Positions 16,071 through 16,365 of a stretch of 16,365 nt of DNA are shown here, piece by piece. Source of the DNA: Carthagonibacter metallireducens. Lineage in GTDB: Bacteria; Gemmatimonadota; Gemmatimonadetes; Palauibacterales; Palauibacteraceae. A program made the translations under genes and the position numbers. The notes under the pieces were generated by a model. It did no database searches and was not told the origin of the DNA. It saw only the letters and a list, made by a program, of their open reading frames with translations. The stretch's first letter is position 1, and each line of letters starts with the position of its first letter. The DNA is taken from positions 1 to 16,365 of the forward strand of contig JAMJQQ010000139.1 in the NCBI GenBank assembly GCA_023554445.1, written 5' to 3'.

Positions 16071-16365
16071 CTAGTTCGACTCTTCTTCTTTGAGGCGCTT
16101 CACGGCCGGGCAATCGGCGGGTCGCATCGGAGTGCCCTCCCGGACGGAAGCGATCAGCGCGTCATTCTGCGCGACCTCCTCCGCGGAGAGCGGCCGGCAC
16201 ATGATGCCTTCCGCGCCGTGGACCAGCGCCTCGTAGCAGGCATCGCAGCCCGCCTCGGAACGGGGCGCAAAGAACACGACCCGGTGATCGCCGGGCGGGA
16301 GCCGCTCCGTGAACAGGAATTCGAGCCCGCCAGCCTGGAAATCGGCGATGATCAGATCGGGGTCG
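16071..16365 (-). CDS. Receiver-like (CheY fold) protein, C-terminal part, cut by window edge
   Basis: The frame is open from the right edge to a TAG at 16071, giving 97 residues of a longer protein whose start lies outside. The visible part resembles the second half of a response-regulator receiver domain: PDLIIADFQAGGLEFL (the Asp in IIAD at the phosphoacceptor place), a hydrophobic strand VVFFAP, then ACYEALVHGAEGIMCRPLSAEEV, matching the usual 'GA..y..KP....eL' end. Departures: Arg replaces the conserved Lys before Pro, and no Thr or Ser follows the fourth strand. A 35-residue charged tail with several Glu and Lys follows. A GTG inside the frame at 16277 would give only 68 residues and cut the fold, so it is not the start. 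Possibly a degenerate or atypical receiver; moderately sure. Confidence 0.6.
   Translation of the reverse strand, partial: DPDLIIADFQAGGLEFLFTERLPPGDHRVVFFAPRSEAGCDACYEALVHGAEGIMCRPLSAEEVAQNDALIASVREGTPMRPADCPAVKRLKEEESN

Noticed and set aside
1..16365. CRISPR array, tRNA, rRNA, insertion sequence or phage genes
   Set aside because: No regular spaced repeats, cloverleaf-like segments, transposase motifs or terminal inverted repeats were seen by eye on either strand.

Overview
The window is 16.4 kb of high-GC, densely coded bacterial DNA. The style suggests Gemmatimonadota or a neighbouring soil or marine phylum such as Acidobacteriota: an 812-residue duplicated FtsX/MacB permease of the 'ADOP' kind, an SUMF1-like domain fused to an alpha/beta hydrolase, and an aspartate-rich lipoprotein. 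This placement is inference from gene content only; there is no rRNA or marker gene here.

Layout, left to right. (1) 80-829 (+): orphan lipoprotein. (2) 923-2922 (-): three genes on one strand, namely a DUF882/M15-type Tat-exported peptidase, a secreted GH53 endo-galactanase and a 72-residue DUF2892 membrane protein. (3) 2923 to about 3287: divergent control region with an 8-bp direct repeat spaced two helical turns. (4) 3288-7782 (+): MacAB-like export system made of periplasmic adaptor, ATPase and duplicated-domain permease. (5) 7852-12838 (+): three-gene molybdenum (or tungsten)/iron-sulfur formate dehydrogenase, with start/stop overlaps GTGA and ATGA between genes. (6) 12948-15242 (+): a three-TM protein with PEGA-like, SUMF1/FGE-like and alpha/beta-hydrolase domains. 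(7) 15319-16365 (-): an SDR oxidoreductase and the C-terminal part of a receiver-like protein that runs off the right edge.

The best-supported system is the formate dehydrogenase. A NuoE-like [2Fe-2S] subunit and a NuoF-like flavoprotein pass electrons between NAD(P) and a catalytic alpha subunit with the active-site Cys-His pair. The flavoprotein carries a C-terminal 2[4Fe-4S] ferredoxin domain that classical FdsB lacks but electron-bifurcating HydB/HndC-type subunits have, so ferredoxin-coupled (bifurcating) formate oxidation or CO2 reduction is possible. The alpha subunit has Thr where the first Cys ligand of the NuoG-type His-Cys3 cluster is expected.

The second item worth study is the SUMF1-like/hydrolase fusion. 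A two-helix membrane module of the kind known from TolB-like/adenylate-cyclase proteins sits where relatives often carry a Ser/Thr kinase, and the FGE-like domain lacks the catalytic cysteines. I saw no CRISPR array, tRNA, rRNA, transposase or clear mobile element.
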